Assembly: GCA_004195515.1 (NCBI GenBank)
Contig: PSPR01000011.1
Coordinates: forward strand, 1 to 35,266
Origin: Methanobacteriota archaeon
GTDB taxonomy: Archaea; Thermoplasmatota; Poseidoniia; Poseidoniales; Poseidoniaceae
Reading direction: 5' to 3'
DNA: 35,266 bases
This document shows, piece after piece, positions 8,801-15,428 of the stretch (position 1 is the first letter of the stretch; each line of letters begins with the position of its first letter). The position numbers were made by a program, and so were the translations under genes. The notes below the pieces were generated by a model. That model did no database searches, was not told the DNA's origin, and saw only the letters and a list, made by a program, of their open reading frames with translations.

Positions 8801-9245
8801 TTCTGCCGGTCTCAAGAGTGTGGTTAAATGCGCAGCTATCGATGATCATGATAACGATGGAATTCCAAACGATATCGATGAAGATTATGCTCAAAATTCT
8901 GATGCAGGATTCAATGCAATCGGTAGTCAATTAATGATATTAATTGGCCTGAGTGTATTTTTATTAGTTGTTATTTTAATCGCAATGATCGCAAAACAAG
9001 CCGGACGAAGAAAGGCTGCATATTCTCGAGCAGAAGATATGAAAGTTTCAGCAATGTTTGCCGAAGAAGAGGGACGTAAGCAAGAGTGGATCGACTTTTA
9101 TGTCAGTCAAGGTGATACTGCAAAGGCCAAGGAATTAGGTTGGACTCCTCCTGCTGAATTGGCGCAATGGCAGCAGCTTCAGCAAGCAGATGAAGCCCAA
9201 GCAGAAGCGGCGATTCCTCAGATGTTAGAACTTGATGACCTTTGA
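5826..9245 (+). CDS. Giant surface protein: WD40-like propeller plus 12 Asp-rich Ca-binding repeats
   Basis: A 1139-residue predicted cell-surface protein. Residues 1-27 form a signal peptide ending near SFASAAD. A first Asp-rich module (28-72) follows. Residues about 86-402 contain WD40/YVTN-like blades (VAWSGDGQYIGVG, VAFSPSGTHLVAGG, VAWSPDGKRISV, LSWSPSGERIAQ). Residues about 403-1020 are thrombospondin-type-3-like repeats: twelve copies of a QWxDxDGDGxGDN motif, interleaved with Cys-containing units of the form DRxGCPDxDGDG. Such DxDGDG loops bind calcium in known TSP3 domains. A membrane helix at about 1035-1057 leaves an acidic cytoplasmic tail of about 80 residues. An in-frame stop at 5811 leaves ATG 5826 as the first start. 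The gene is divergent from the STAND ATPase and overlaps the convergent hydrolase by 21 bp. Ligand and role are unknown. Confidence 0.88.
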   Translation: MQAVRIHAIVLAGLMLAMIGLSFASAADTDGDGVEDSSDDCRYSSGNSTVDRTGCPDRDGDGTSDWNDGWTSSNPNFAKEVAMTSSFDYWDVDHSPDGLYVVSSDENGYIRVRAADTGIIIRSAQAFTDDATQVAWSGDGQYIGVGTDGQDTAKIYWASNLTELHSAISTDVGSGDEIKDLAFSDDGTMFAIAIGRSGNGGTNGVVRVINSLTGVVLNNANPGGEDRFYSVAFSPSGTHLVAGGNGEAYVVETTNWTTTRTMSESSGTVNDVAWSPDGKRISVCEGYASGGSKLRMFNTDNWVNTWTKDFSTSCLSTDFSPDSTQVIFGGSYYQSDGASSKIFDVDTGNGVDDIIQPRPNNCQGTSGNNCGRTYGLSWSPSGERIAQAFGTNDEGFYLWFADLDPDNDGWNTSDQGDGRSDEFPDEGTQWNDTDSDGYGDNPLPAFKGDACPTTWGNSWQDRFGCPDGDGDGYSNEGDLYPEDYLQWADSDGDGYGDNYYYDVQPFTELHLNQSGDAFPMDSSQWNDSDGDGWGDNFADSSWVDYRPADWPGELDSSAAAVDKFPLDRYQWADTDGDWIGDNENTPRSDACVNTWGNSSNDRLGCIDGDGDGWSDPTSDFLAHPQGDADAFPQDPTQWRDSDGDGFGDNSTGNDPDDCPGEYGLSSIDRVGCADTDGDGWSNSGDPFPLDPTQWKDRDSDGYGDNPDGNEPDVFPDDSGQWADTDSDGHGDRAVLPDGDFYPNDPTQWSDFDGDGYGDNKDGSNGDQCPEVYGKSTIPEARGCPDTDNDGVVDPYDAFPEDYYQQTDADGDGWGDNQAVPNGDECPDVPGNSTNNSRQGCPDADGDSWADEDDMFPDDPMQWEDTDLDGWGDNYGFINKSIADLDNEGEMITIREQWGDAFISDPSQWADSDGDGLGDNATGRLPDAFPFRATQWADTDGDNFGDNHMIGAYQPDECEFKYGTSTVDFFGCPDYDEDGVSDKSDPCPYDPLISAGLKSVVKCAAIDDHDNDGIPNDIDEDYAQNSDAGFNAIGSQLMILIGLSVFLLVVILIAMIAKQAGRRKAAYSRAEDMKVSAMFAEEEGRKQEWIDFYVSQGDTAKAKELGWTPPAELAQWQQLQQADEAQAEAAIPQMLELDDL
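7110..8663 (+). repeat. Intragenic Asp-rich repeat array (12 units)
   Basis: Twelve copies of a 13-residue motif QW-x-D-x-DGDG-x-GDN, spaced irregularly at about 25-65 residues, are encoded here. They are interspersed with Cys-bearing units. The DNA is rich in GATGGCGATGG-type runs. Antisense frames through it give meaningless Ile/Ala repeats. Confidence 0.9.
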
Positions 9246-9977
9246 ATTTATAGCACGTTCCCGGCGGGCTTTTTCGGCTAAACTATCATCGAATGCTAGA
9301 AATTCCAATTTTTTCCAAGCATTATCGTCGTCCAATGCAGCCAATGCTTCATTATTTTGTAATAATTCGCCCACTGAAATAAAGGTAGGACAAATTCCAT
9401 CACTCAAGGTATATTGATGGCCTGGCAGAACCAACCACTCTTTGGGCAATTCAACCATTATATTTCTTAGATAGAGCAATGAGTCCCTTTGGGCAACCTC
9501 GCTGCCGCCAAAGAGATCTGTTCGACCACAGCGGCCCAAAAACAGGCAATCGCCGCTGATGACCAAGCCGTTGCCAATGAATGTCACATGGCCTGGAGTA
9601 TGGCCGGGTGAGCAATGAACCTCGAATTCCAACTCACCTATCTGTTGAATTACATGGCTTAACGGCTGATGATTCCATTCACGATTTGATGGACCATCCC
9701 AGCCGCGTTCGGATTCTTTTTCGTGGACCCAAATCTCTTTGTGGGTTAGGCCACCAACTCCTTTTGAATGGTCCCAATGGCTATGGGTTAACCATGCTTG
9801 TTCGAGCTCCCAACCGTTATTTTGACAGATATTTAGCCAATAAGATGCTTCGAAGGGGTCAACAATTGCTGCTTTTGAGGTTTTTTTGCATACCAATAGG
9901 TGATTCAAATTATCCCAATCGCCCAACTGCGCCTGTAAAACGAGAATTTTTTCGGTTTCAAAAATCACTTCTGCCAT
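9225..9977 (-). CDS. Metallo-beta-lactamase-fold hydrolase (glyoxalase II / persulfide dioxygenase-like)
   Basis: A 250-residue MBL-fold enzyme. Metal ligands are THSHWDH (H65, H67, D69, H70), the His of SPGHTPGH (about 126), D143 in SGDCLFLG, and H187 in LPGHQYT. The stretch GRCGRTDLFGGS (148-159) resembles the CGRTD segment of ETHE1-type persulfide dioxygenases, but also the GRTDLPGG of small glyoxalase-II-like proteins. Substrate is therefore either a glutathione/thiol ester or a persulfide; sequence alone does not decide. Fold and metal site are secure. Its stop lies 21 bp inside the convergent surface-protein gene. It is divergent from the membrane regulator at 10038 with 60 bp between. 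Confidence 0.88.
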   Translation of the reverse strand: MAEVIFETEKILVLQAQLGDWDNLNHLLVCKKTSKAAIVDPFEASYWLNICQNNGWELEQAWLTHSHWDHSKGVGGLTHKEIWVHEKESERGWDGPSNREWNHQPLSHVIQQIGELEFEVHCSPGHTPGHVTFIGNGLVISGDCLFLGRCGRTDLFGGSEVAQRDSLLYLRNIMVELPKEWLVLPGHQYTLSDGICPTFISVGELLQNNEALAALDDDNAWKKLEFLAFDDSLAEKARRERAINSKVIKF

Positions 9978-10037
9978 CTTCGCTCACCAATTGCACGCAC
10001 CGCATGACTTCTAAGTGATGAGGTCCAAGGGGGTAAT

Positions 10038-12548
10038 ATGGCCCGAGAGCGTATGCTGGCTGTTGTTTTGGTCGGCTTGATGCTAGTGGTAATTCCCACT
10101 AGTGCAACCGAAGGGGAAAACCTCTCATTGGATTTGACTTTTGATGAAGTTCCAACCAACGGTTGGTTCTCATCTTCAGATGTTGTGAAAGTGTCGGCTT
10201 CTTTGGTCAATAATGGCGATGCTACAACTATCGATACCGACCCATCTTGCGGTCAATTTTTACAGATATTTCAAAATGATGTCATGATTTTTGATGGTAG
10301 CATTGCTTGTAATGCTCAGTCACGTGGTATGAATATCGCATCTGGTTCAACTACTCAATTCCCACAATTGACTTGGGATTTATTTGATGACGATGGCCAA
10401 TTAGTCAGTCCTGGCACTTATATCGTCGAATATGTTATTGCGGGCGAAGAGATCACCAATCGAATGGAAATTAATATTCAAACACCATTGAGCGTACCTG
10501 AAGGGTTTGAATTGGAATCGACAATCAATTCCCGTGGTTCAGGCTCACCGGCTATTTTGACTCTAAGAGCTCTAAACACCCTTGGTGTAGAAATGGATTT
10601 CACCCTTGAAAAATGTTTGATTAATATCGACGGCATCCTCTATGGCGAGTGCTTCGATGGTGCGACTCTCGCTCCTCATGAAATTAGATTAATCAGACAT
10701 ATTCCGCTTAAATTAACCGCCGGCAGCCATCAACTCGAGGTTGCGTTGGGCGATGGCCTTCTGAGCAGAACCATCGAATATACGATGGAATCATCAACTC
10801 TTGGTGTGTCGAATGGTGACTTATCTCAAGCTATTATCGATATTGATATCGATGATGCTGACCTCAGTTTTGGTGAAGATCAAGTTATGTCATCGACGGT
10901 AAGGGTCAGCAATCTTGGAGCTTCCGATATCATATTGGATTTCAGCGATACATGTAGAGGTGAAATGTGGGTCATCGATGAGGCTGGACAAATCGTTATG
11001 GATTCTAGGCTTGTCAAAACTTGTGATGAAATGGATTTGCAATATTTGATCGCCCCTGAACAATCTCGAACATTTTCTCAACCCGATTGGGCCTTCACTA
11101 ATTTGGAGGGCTGTTTGGTATCGCCTGGAACTCTGACCCTGATCGCCGAAATTCCTGAGCATGGATTATTCGGTATGGAAGAGATTGAATTGGAGCGGGC
11201 TCAAGGAATTGCTTGTGGCCAATCAAGCCTAAGCCTTTCACAAATTCAAAGTTCAAACCAAGACCAACTTGAGGTTGATTTGGAATTAACAAGCCTTGAG
11301 GCCACCGATCTTACTTGGATGAGTGCTTGTGGAATAGAATATATTTTCTCTGGGCCTCAAGGTGAAATCACTCGAAGTCTTAGCGAATGTGGAAAATCTT
11401 CCTCTCTAAATCAAAGGGTTGGACCAAGCATCCAATTAGACCGGATCGACTTTGATATGACCGGCTTTGAAGATGGAGACTATACTATTGAAATCACCTC
11501 AAACTCCGAGCCTAAATTTTTCTCGGTTCAAACCTTTTCGTGGCCAATAGAACAAATTGAAGCCGAAGAAACCACTACTGAAGTGGAGGAAGAAGAAAAT
11601 ATTGTCGAATCGAGAATTATCGAAGGGGTTTGGAGTTCCATCACGACCGATGATGGATTGTGCTGGTTATTGACCAGCCCAGATGAAGGCTTGACCACAT
11701 TGTCTAATCCAAGCCAGTCTTGGAGCCCACAGGCTGGTTTCCAAGGAAAATATTTGGTTAAGTCAAGCGCTAAATCAACCGAATGTTCTGCTTTCGATGC
11801 CTCATCGTTTGAAGTTGAACAAGTGATTTCCGAATTAGCGCCCGCCCCGGTTGAAGAGGATGAAGAAATTATTCAAAATGAACCGATTGCCGAAGATTCA
11901 GCCGTTCTCAACCCAGTAGTAATCACGGTTGGAGCCGTGGTGGTAAGCACCGGAATTCTATCCTTATTGGTCGCGGTAATCGCTGGTAATGAAACTTGGA
12001 GAATTCCGATTACGAGTGCTGGATTATGGTTCTTAGGATTGATTGGTCGAACTAGCGAAACTAGTGATGGCCGCTACCAACGCGGCCGATTGATGGGGTA
12101 TTTGACCGCGAATCCGGGTTGTCATTTCCGTGGCTTGATGGCTGCGCTTGAAATGTCGAACGGACAGATAACCCACCATCTCAAAGTATTGGCTGAAGAA
12201 GAGATCATCTGGCGGCGTGCCGATGGGCGATTGGTCAGATTCTATCCATTTACTTCAAATATTCATCCCGGTATTGACGAGGAAGACCTGCCTTTACCGC
12301 CATTATCGCCTGACCCGAATAGCCTTCAGGGCAAAATTCTCCGTCTGCTCGATGATGATGGTCAATTGGAAGATTACCCAACCCAGGCTGAATTGGCAAA
12401 TAGATTGGAGCGTTCGCAACAATTGGTCAGCCATCACTTGCGTACCCTGCAAAAGTTTGGTTTGGTCGAAAAGAGAAAGATTGGATTGAAAAACCGATAC
12501 CTCTTGACCAAGGAAGCAACCTTCTTACTCGAATCTACTGAGTTATAA
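10038..12548 (+). CDS. Membrane-anchored one-component regulator: exported Cys-paired domains, TM, two winged helices
   Basis: An 836-residue protein. A signal peptide (1-24) is followed by several beta-rich exported domains resembling BsuPI/CARDB folds. Each has a spaced Cys pair (SCGQFLQIF...IACN; KCLINIDG...GECF; TCRGEMWVI...KTCDE; ACGIEYIF...ECGK), suggesting disulfides. An acidic linker (EETTTEVEEEE) precedes a further Cys-containing domain and a TM helix at about 628-649. On the cytoplasmic side a first winged helix (about 680-745; PGCHFRGLMAALEMSNGQITHHLKVL) and a second (about 770-832; TQAELANRLERSQQLVSHHLRTL) are of ArsR/MarR type. The architecture implies an external signal passed directly to DNA-binding domains; target and ligand are unknown. 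GGGGG lies 3 nt before the ATG. It lies between two TSP3 surface-protein genes. Confidence 0.83.
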   Translation: MARERMLAVVLVGLMLVVIPTSATEGENLSLDLTFDEVPTNGWFSSSDVVKVSASLVNNGDATTIDTDPSCGQFLQIFQNDVMIFDGSIACNAQSRGMNIASGSTTQFPQLTWDLFDDDGQLVSPGTYIVEYVIAGEEITNRMEINIQTPLSVPEGFELESTINSRGSGSPAILTLRALNTLGVEMDFTLEKCLINIDGILYGECFDGATLAPHEIRLIRHIPLKLTAGSHQLEVALGDGLLSRTIEYTMESSTLGVSNGDLSQAIIDIDIDDADLSFGEDQVMSSTVRVSNLGASDIILDFSDTCRGEMWVIDEAGQIVMDSRLVKTCDEMDLQYLIAPEQSRTFSQPDWAFTNLEGCLVSPGTLTLIAEIPEHGLFGMEEIELERAQGIACGQSSLSLSQIQSSNQDQLEVDLELTSLEATDLTWMSACGIEYIFSGPQGEITRSLSECGKSSSLNQRVGPSIQLDRIDFDMTGFEDGDYTIEITSNSEPKFFSVQTFSWPIEQIEAEETTTEVEEEENIVESRIIEGVWSSITTDDGLCWLLTSPDEGLTTLSNPSQSWSPQAGFQGKYLVKSSAKSTECSAFDASSFEVEQVISELAPAPVEEDEEIIQNEPIAEDSAVLNPVVITVGAVVVSTGILSLLVAVIAGNETWRIPITSAGLWFLGLIGRTSETSDGRYQRGRLMGYLTANPGCHFRGLMAALEMSNGQITHHLKVLAEEEIIWRRADGRLVRFYPFTSNIHPGIDEEDLPLPPLSPDPNSLQGKILRLLDDDGQLEDYPTQAELANRLERSQQLVSHHLRTLQKFGLVEKRKIGLKNRYLLTKEATFLLESTEL

Positions 12549-12617
12549 TCCGCAGATGGATTGAAGGCAGAACCACTTGTCGCAAACATCGCCCAGTAGG
12601 GGCGGTTTGGTGATTCG

Positions 12618-15428
12618 ATGTCAGATTACATCCCACAGGCAACCGAGAAGGCTTGGCAACAAGCTTGGGAGGATGCTAAGATATTCCATGCCGAGGTCGA
12701 TGAGGGCCGGCCAAGTTTTTACTGCTTGGAGATGTATCCGTACCCATCAGGAAAAATGCATATGGGTCATGTTCGCAATTATTCGATCGGAGATTCTGTC
12801 GCCCGATTCAAGCGAATGATGGGATTCAATGTCATCTACCCGATCGGTTTCGATTCCTTTGGGATGCCGGCTGAAAATGCTGCAATCGCCGAAGGCGGAC
12901 ACCCCCACGATATTACCGAGAGAAATATGGTTTCTATTACCGACCAGATCAAACGAATGGGTTTCTCATATGATTGGCGTAGGGTCTTGAAAAGTCACGA
13001 TCCGCGATATTATCGTTGGAATCAATGGTTCTTTTTGCAATTTTTTGAAAGTGGTTTAGCTTATCAAAAATATGCTCCTGTCAATTGGTGTGATTCATGC
13101 AATACCGTATTGGCTAACGAACAGGTCAAGGCTGGTCGTTGTTGGAGATGTAATGGCCCGGTCGCACAAAAAGACATGAGTCAATGGTTTTTGGATATTA
13201 CAAAATATGCTCAGGAATTACTCGATGGCTTGGAGACCATCGATTTTCCCGAAAATGTGAAATCGCTTCAGCAGGATTGGATAGGCCGCTCCGAAGGAGT
13301 GGACATCGATTTTAGAATCGAAGATTCCACAGATAAAATCCGAGTTTTCACAACTCGGCCCGACACCCTTTTTGGGGTGACATTTGTTACTCTGGCTCCT
13401 GAACATCCACTTGCACAACAATTGGTCAAGGATGGTGAATTTGAGTCGGATTGGCAACAACTCCATGATGAAATTATCGTGATGAGCGAATTTGACCGTA
13501 TCAAAAATATGGGCGCGAAAAAGGGTTGCCCAACCGGTAAATTTGCAATTCATCCATTAACTGGTGATAAAATACCAATTTGGATCGGCAATTTCGTAAT
13601 CGCATCTTATGGAACCGGTGCAGTGATGGCGGTCCCAGGCCATGACCAGCGAGATTTTGAATTCGCTCAATCCTATGGCCTCCCGATAAAGCGAGTATTG
13701 GTAAATACCGCAGAAGGAGATGAAAACGCACCATTAGAGCAGGCCGAAACCGAATATGGTTGGATGGTCAATAGCGGCAAATTTGATAGATTATTTGGAT
13801 CTGAAGCAATAGCTGCTGTTATCGCTGAATTAGAATCAAAAGATAATGGCCTAGGTGTTGTAAATTGGAAGATTCGACCATGGCTTATCAGTCGTCAGCG
13901 TTATTGGGGAACTCCTATTCCAATCATTCATTGTACTGATTGCGGTGCTGTTCCTGTGCCGGTAGAGCAATTGCCGGTAGAATTACCGCGCGACGTGGTT
14001 TTTGATGGTAAAGGAAACCCATTGGAATCATCAGCTTCGTTCTGTGACGTAGATTGTCCTCGGTGTGGAAAGACCGCCTGCCGAGAAACCGATACGATGG
14101 ATACTTTCGTCGATTCTTCTTGGTACTTTTTACGTTATACCGATTCGATGCAAGACGAGCAATGTTTCGATGCTACAATCGCCGATTATTGGATGAATGT
14201 TGATTTTTATTGTGGTGGGATTGAACATGCACAGATGCATTTGATCTATGCTCGATTTTGGACCAAAGCCCTCAGGGACCTTGGTTTGCATAATCACGAT
14301 GAGCCATTTCAAGAATTATTATGCCAAGGCATGGTCAACAAATCAGCACCATGGTGTGATGATTGTGGAATTACTCTGAATGTCTCGTACCTTGGTCAAA
14401 ATTGCCCACATTGCAATTCACAATTGACTCAAAGAACTGCAAAAATGAGCAAGAGTTTGGACAATACTGTATCTCCGGAGGAAATGATCGAACGCTTCGG
14501 CGCAGATACCGTGCGTTTATTCATCCTCTTTGCAGCAAATCCAACCGCTGGAATGGACTGGTCGGATTCTGCATTGGAAGCAAATCACCGTCAAATGATC
14601 CAGCTTTACAATATTCCTGAAGCGATAATGGCATGGGATGGTGGCGAATCGGAAATCGATACTTGGATGATGGCACGTCTCAAGCAACGAAGTCAAGAAT
14701 GGCAAACCGCAATGGCTGAATATGATATTCGCGGTTCGGTTGAGGCGAGTCATTTTGATCTGATCAAAGATGTCAACTGGTACCGCCGTCGCGGTGGCAA
14801 CAATCCTGAAACCGGATTATTGGTTTTGGACGCTTGGGCTCATATGATCTCTATTGCAACCCCTCATTTGGCTGAGGATTGGTGGAAGGCGCTTGGAAAT
14901 GATGGATTGATTGCTGCGAGCACATATTGTTGCCCAGGAATTATGATTGCGCAAGAGAGGGAAGCCTTAGCATCAGAGACCTATTTGCGTATGTTCTTAG
15001 AACAAGCAAGGAAGGTTGCAAAGGTTGCAACCAAGCATATCGGTGGGCCACCAAGTTCTGCATTAGTTCACATATCAAGGGCTTGGAAGCGTGATTTGGC
15101 TAGTGCTGCAATAAGACACGTCGCGGAAGGGAAAAATGTCAAAACATTTGTTCAAACACTCGCTGACTTGGAGATTGCTCAAGGGGAGAAGCGTGGCGAA
15201 GTAATGGGATTCTGGGGCAAGAGAATGCTACCACAAATTTTCAAATGGTCGGATCTTGAAAAAAATATGATCTGTGGAAATATGAATGAATCCGACATCT
15301 TAAATTCTGCCAAAAAATTCATCTGTTCCGAACTTGGCCTTTCAAATGTTGAAATCGAATTTGGAACCGAAGATGTTGGCCGGTCTGGATCTGCGATGCC
15401 TCTAGCTCCGGTCATCGTCTACAGTTAA
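12618..15428 (+). CDS. leuS: Leucyl-tRNA synthetase, bacterial type
   Basis: A 936-residue class Ia synthetase charging tRNA-Leu. It has HMGH (48-51), a Zn knuckle WCDSC...CWRC (about 156-175), the WIGRSEG segment leading into the CP1 editing domain with the T-rich VFTTRPDTLFG motif, GTGAVMAVPGHDQRDF, and KMSKS (about 609-613) followed by LDNTVSPEE. The order and wording (YPSGKMHMGHVRNYSIGD, GFDSFGMPAENAAI, NWCDSC, WIGRSEG) match bacterial rather than archaeal/eukaryotic LeuRS, pointing to ancient transfer. Just before KMSKS is an extra Cys4 knuckle (WCDDC...CPHC, about 579-600). GGTGAT 4 nt before the ATG fits the start. Its TAA shares TTAA with the stop of the convergent surface protein. 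Confidence 0.97.
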   Translation: MSDYIPQATEKAWQQAWEDAKIFHAEVDEGRPSFYCLEMYPYPSGKMHMGHVRNYSIGDSVARFKRMMGFNVIYPIGFDSFGMPAENAAIAEGGHPHDITERNMVSITDQIKRMGFSYDWRRVLKSHDPRYYRWNQWFFLQFFESGLAYQKYAPVNWCDSCNTVLANEQVKAGRCWRCNGPVAQKDMSQWFLDITKYAQELLDGLETIDFPENVKSLQQDWIGRSEGVDIDFRIEDSTDKIRVFTTRPDTLFGVTFVTLAPEHPLAQQLVKDGEFESDWQQLHDEIIVMSEFDRIKNMGAKKGCPTGKFAIHPLTGDKIPIWIGNFVIASYGTGAVMAVPGHDQRDFEFAQSYGLPIKRVLVNTAEGDENAPLEQAETEYGWMVNSGKFDRLFGSEAIAAVIAELESKDNGLGVVNWKIRPWLISRQRYWGTPIPIIHCTDCGAVPVPVEQLPVELPRDVVFDGKGNPLESSASFCDVDCPRCGKTACRETDTMDTFVDSSWYFLRYTDSMQDEQCFDATIADYWMNVDFYCGGIEHAQMHLIYARFWTKALRDLGLHNHDEPFQELLCQGMVNKSAPWCDDCGITLNVSYLGQNCPHCNSQLTQRTAKMSKSLDNTVSPEEMIERFGADTVRLFILFAANPTAGMDWSDSALEANHRQMIQLYNIPEAIMAWDGGESEIDTWMMARLKQRSQEWQTAMAEYDIRGSVEASHFDLIKDVNWYRRRGGNNPETGLLVLDAWAHMISIATPHLAEDWWKALGNDGLIAASTYCCPGIMIAQEREALASETYLRMFLEQARKVAKVATKHIGGPPSSALVHISRAWKRDLASAAIRHVAEGKNVKTFVQTLADLEIAQGEKRGEVMGFWGKRMLPQIFKWSDLEKNMICGNMNESDILNSAKKFICSELGLSNVEIEFGTEDVGRSGSAMPLAPVIVYS

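Noticed and set aside
7032-8930. Antisense open frames with Ile/Ala/Val repeats across the Asp-rich array
   Set aside because: They are the complement of GATGGCGATGG-type codons; the sense frame has clear domain structure, and the antisense frames have no start context or homology.
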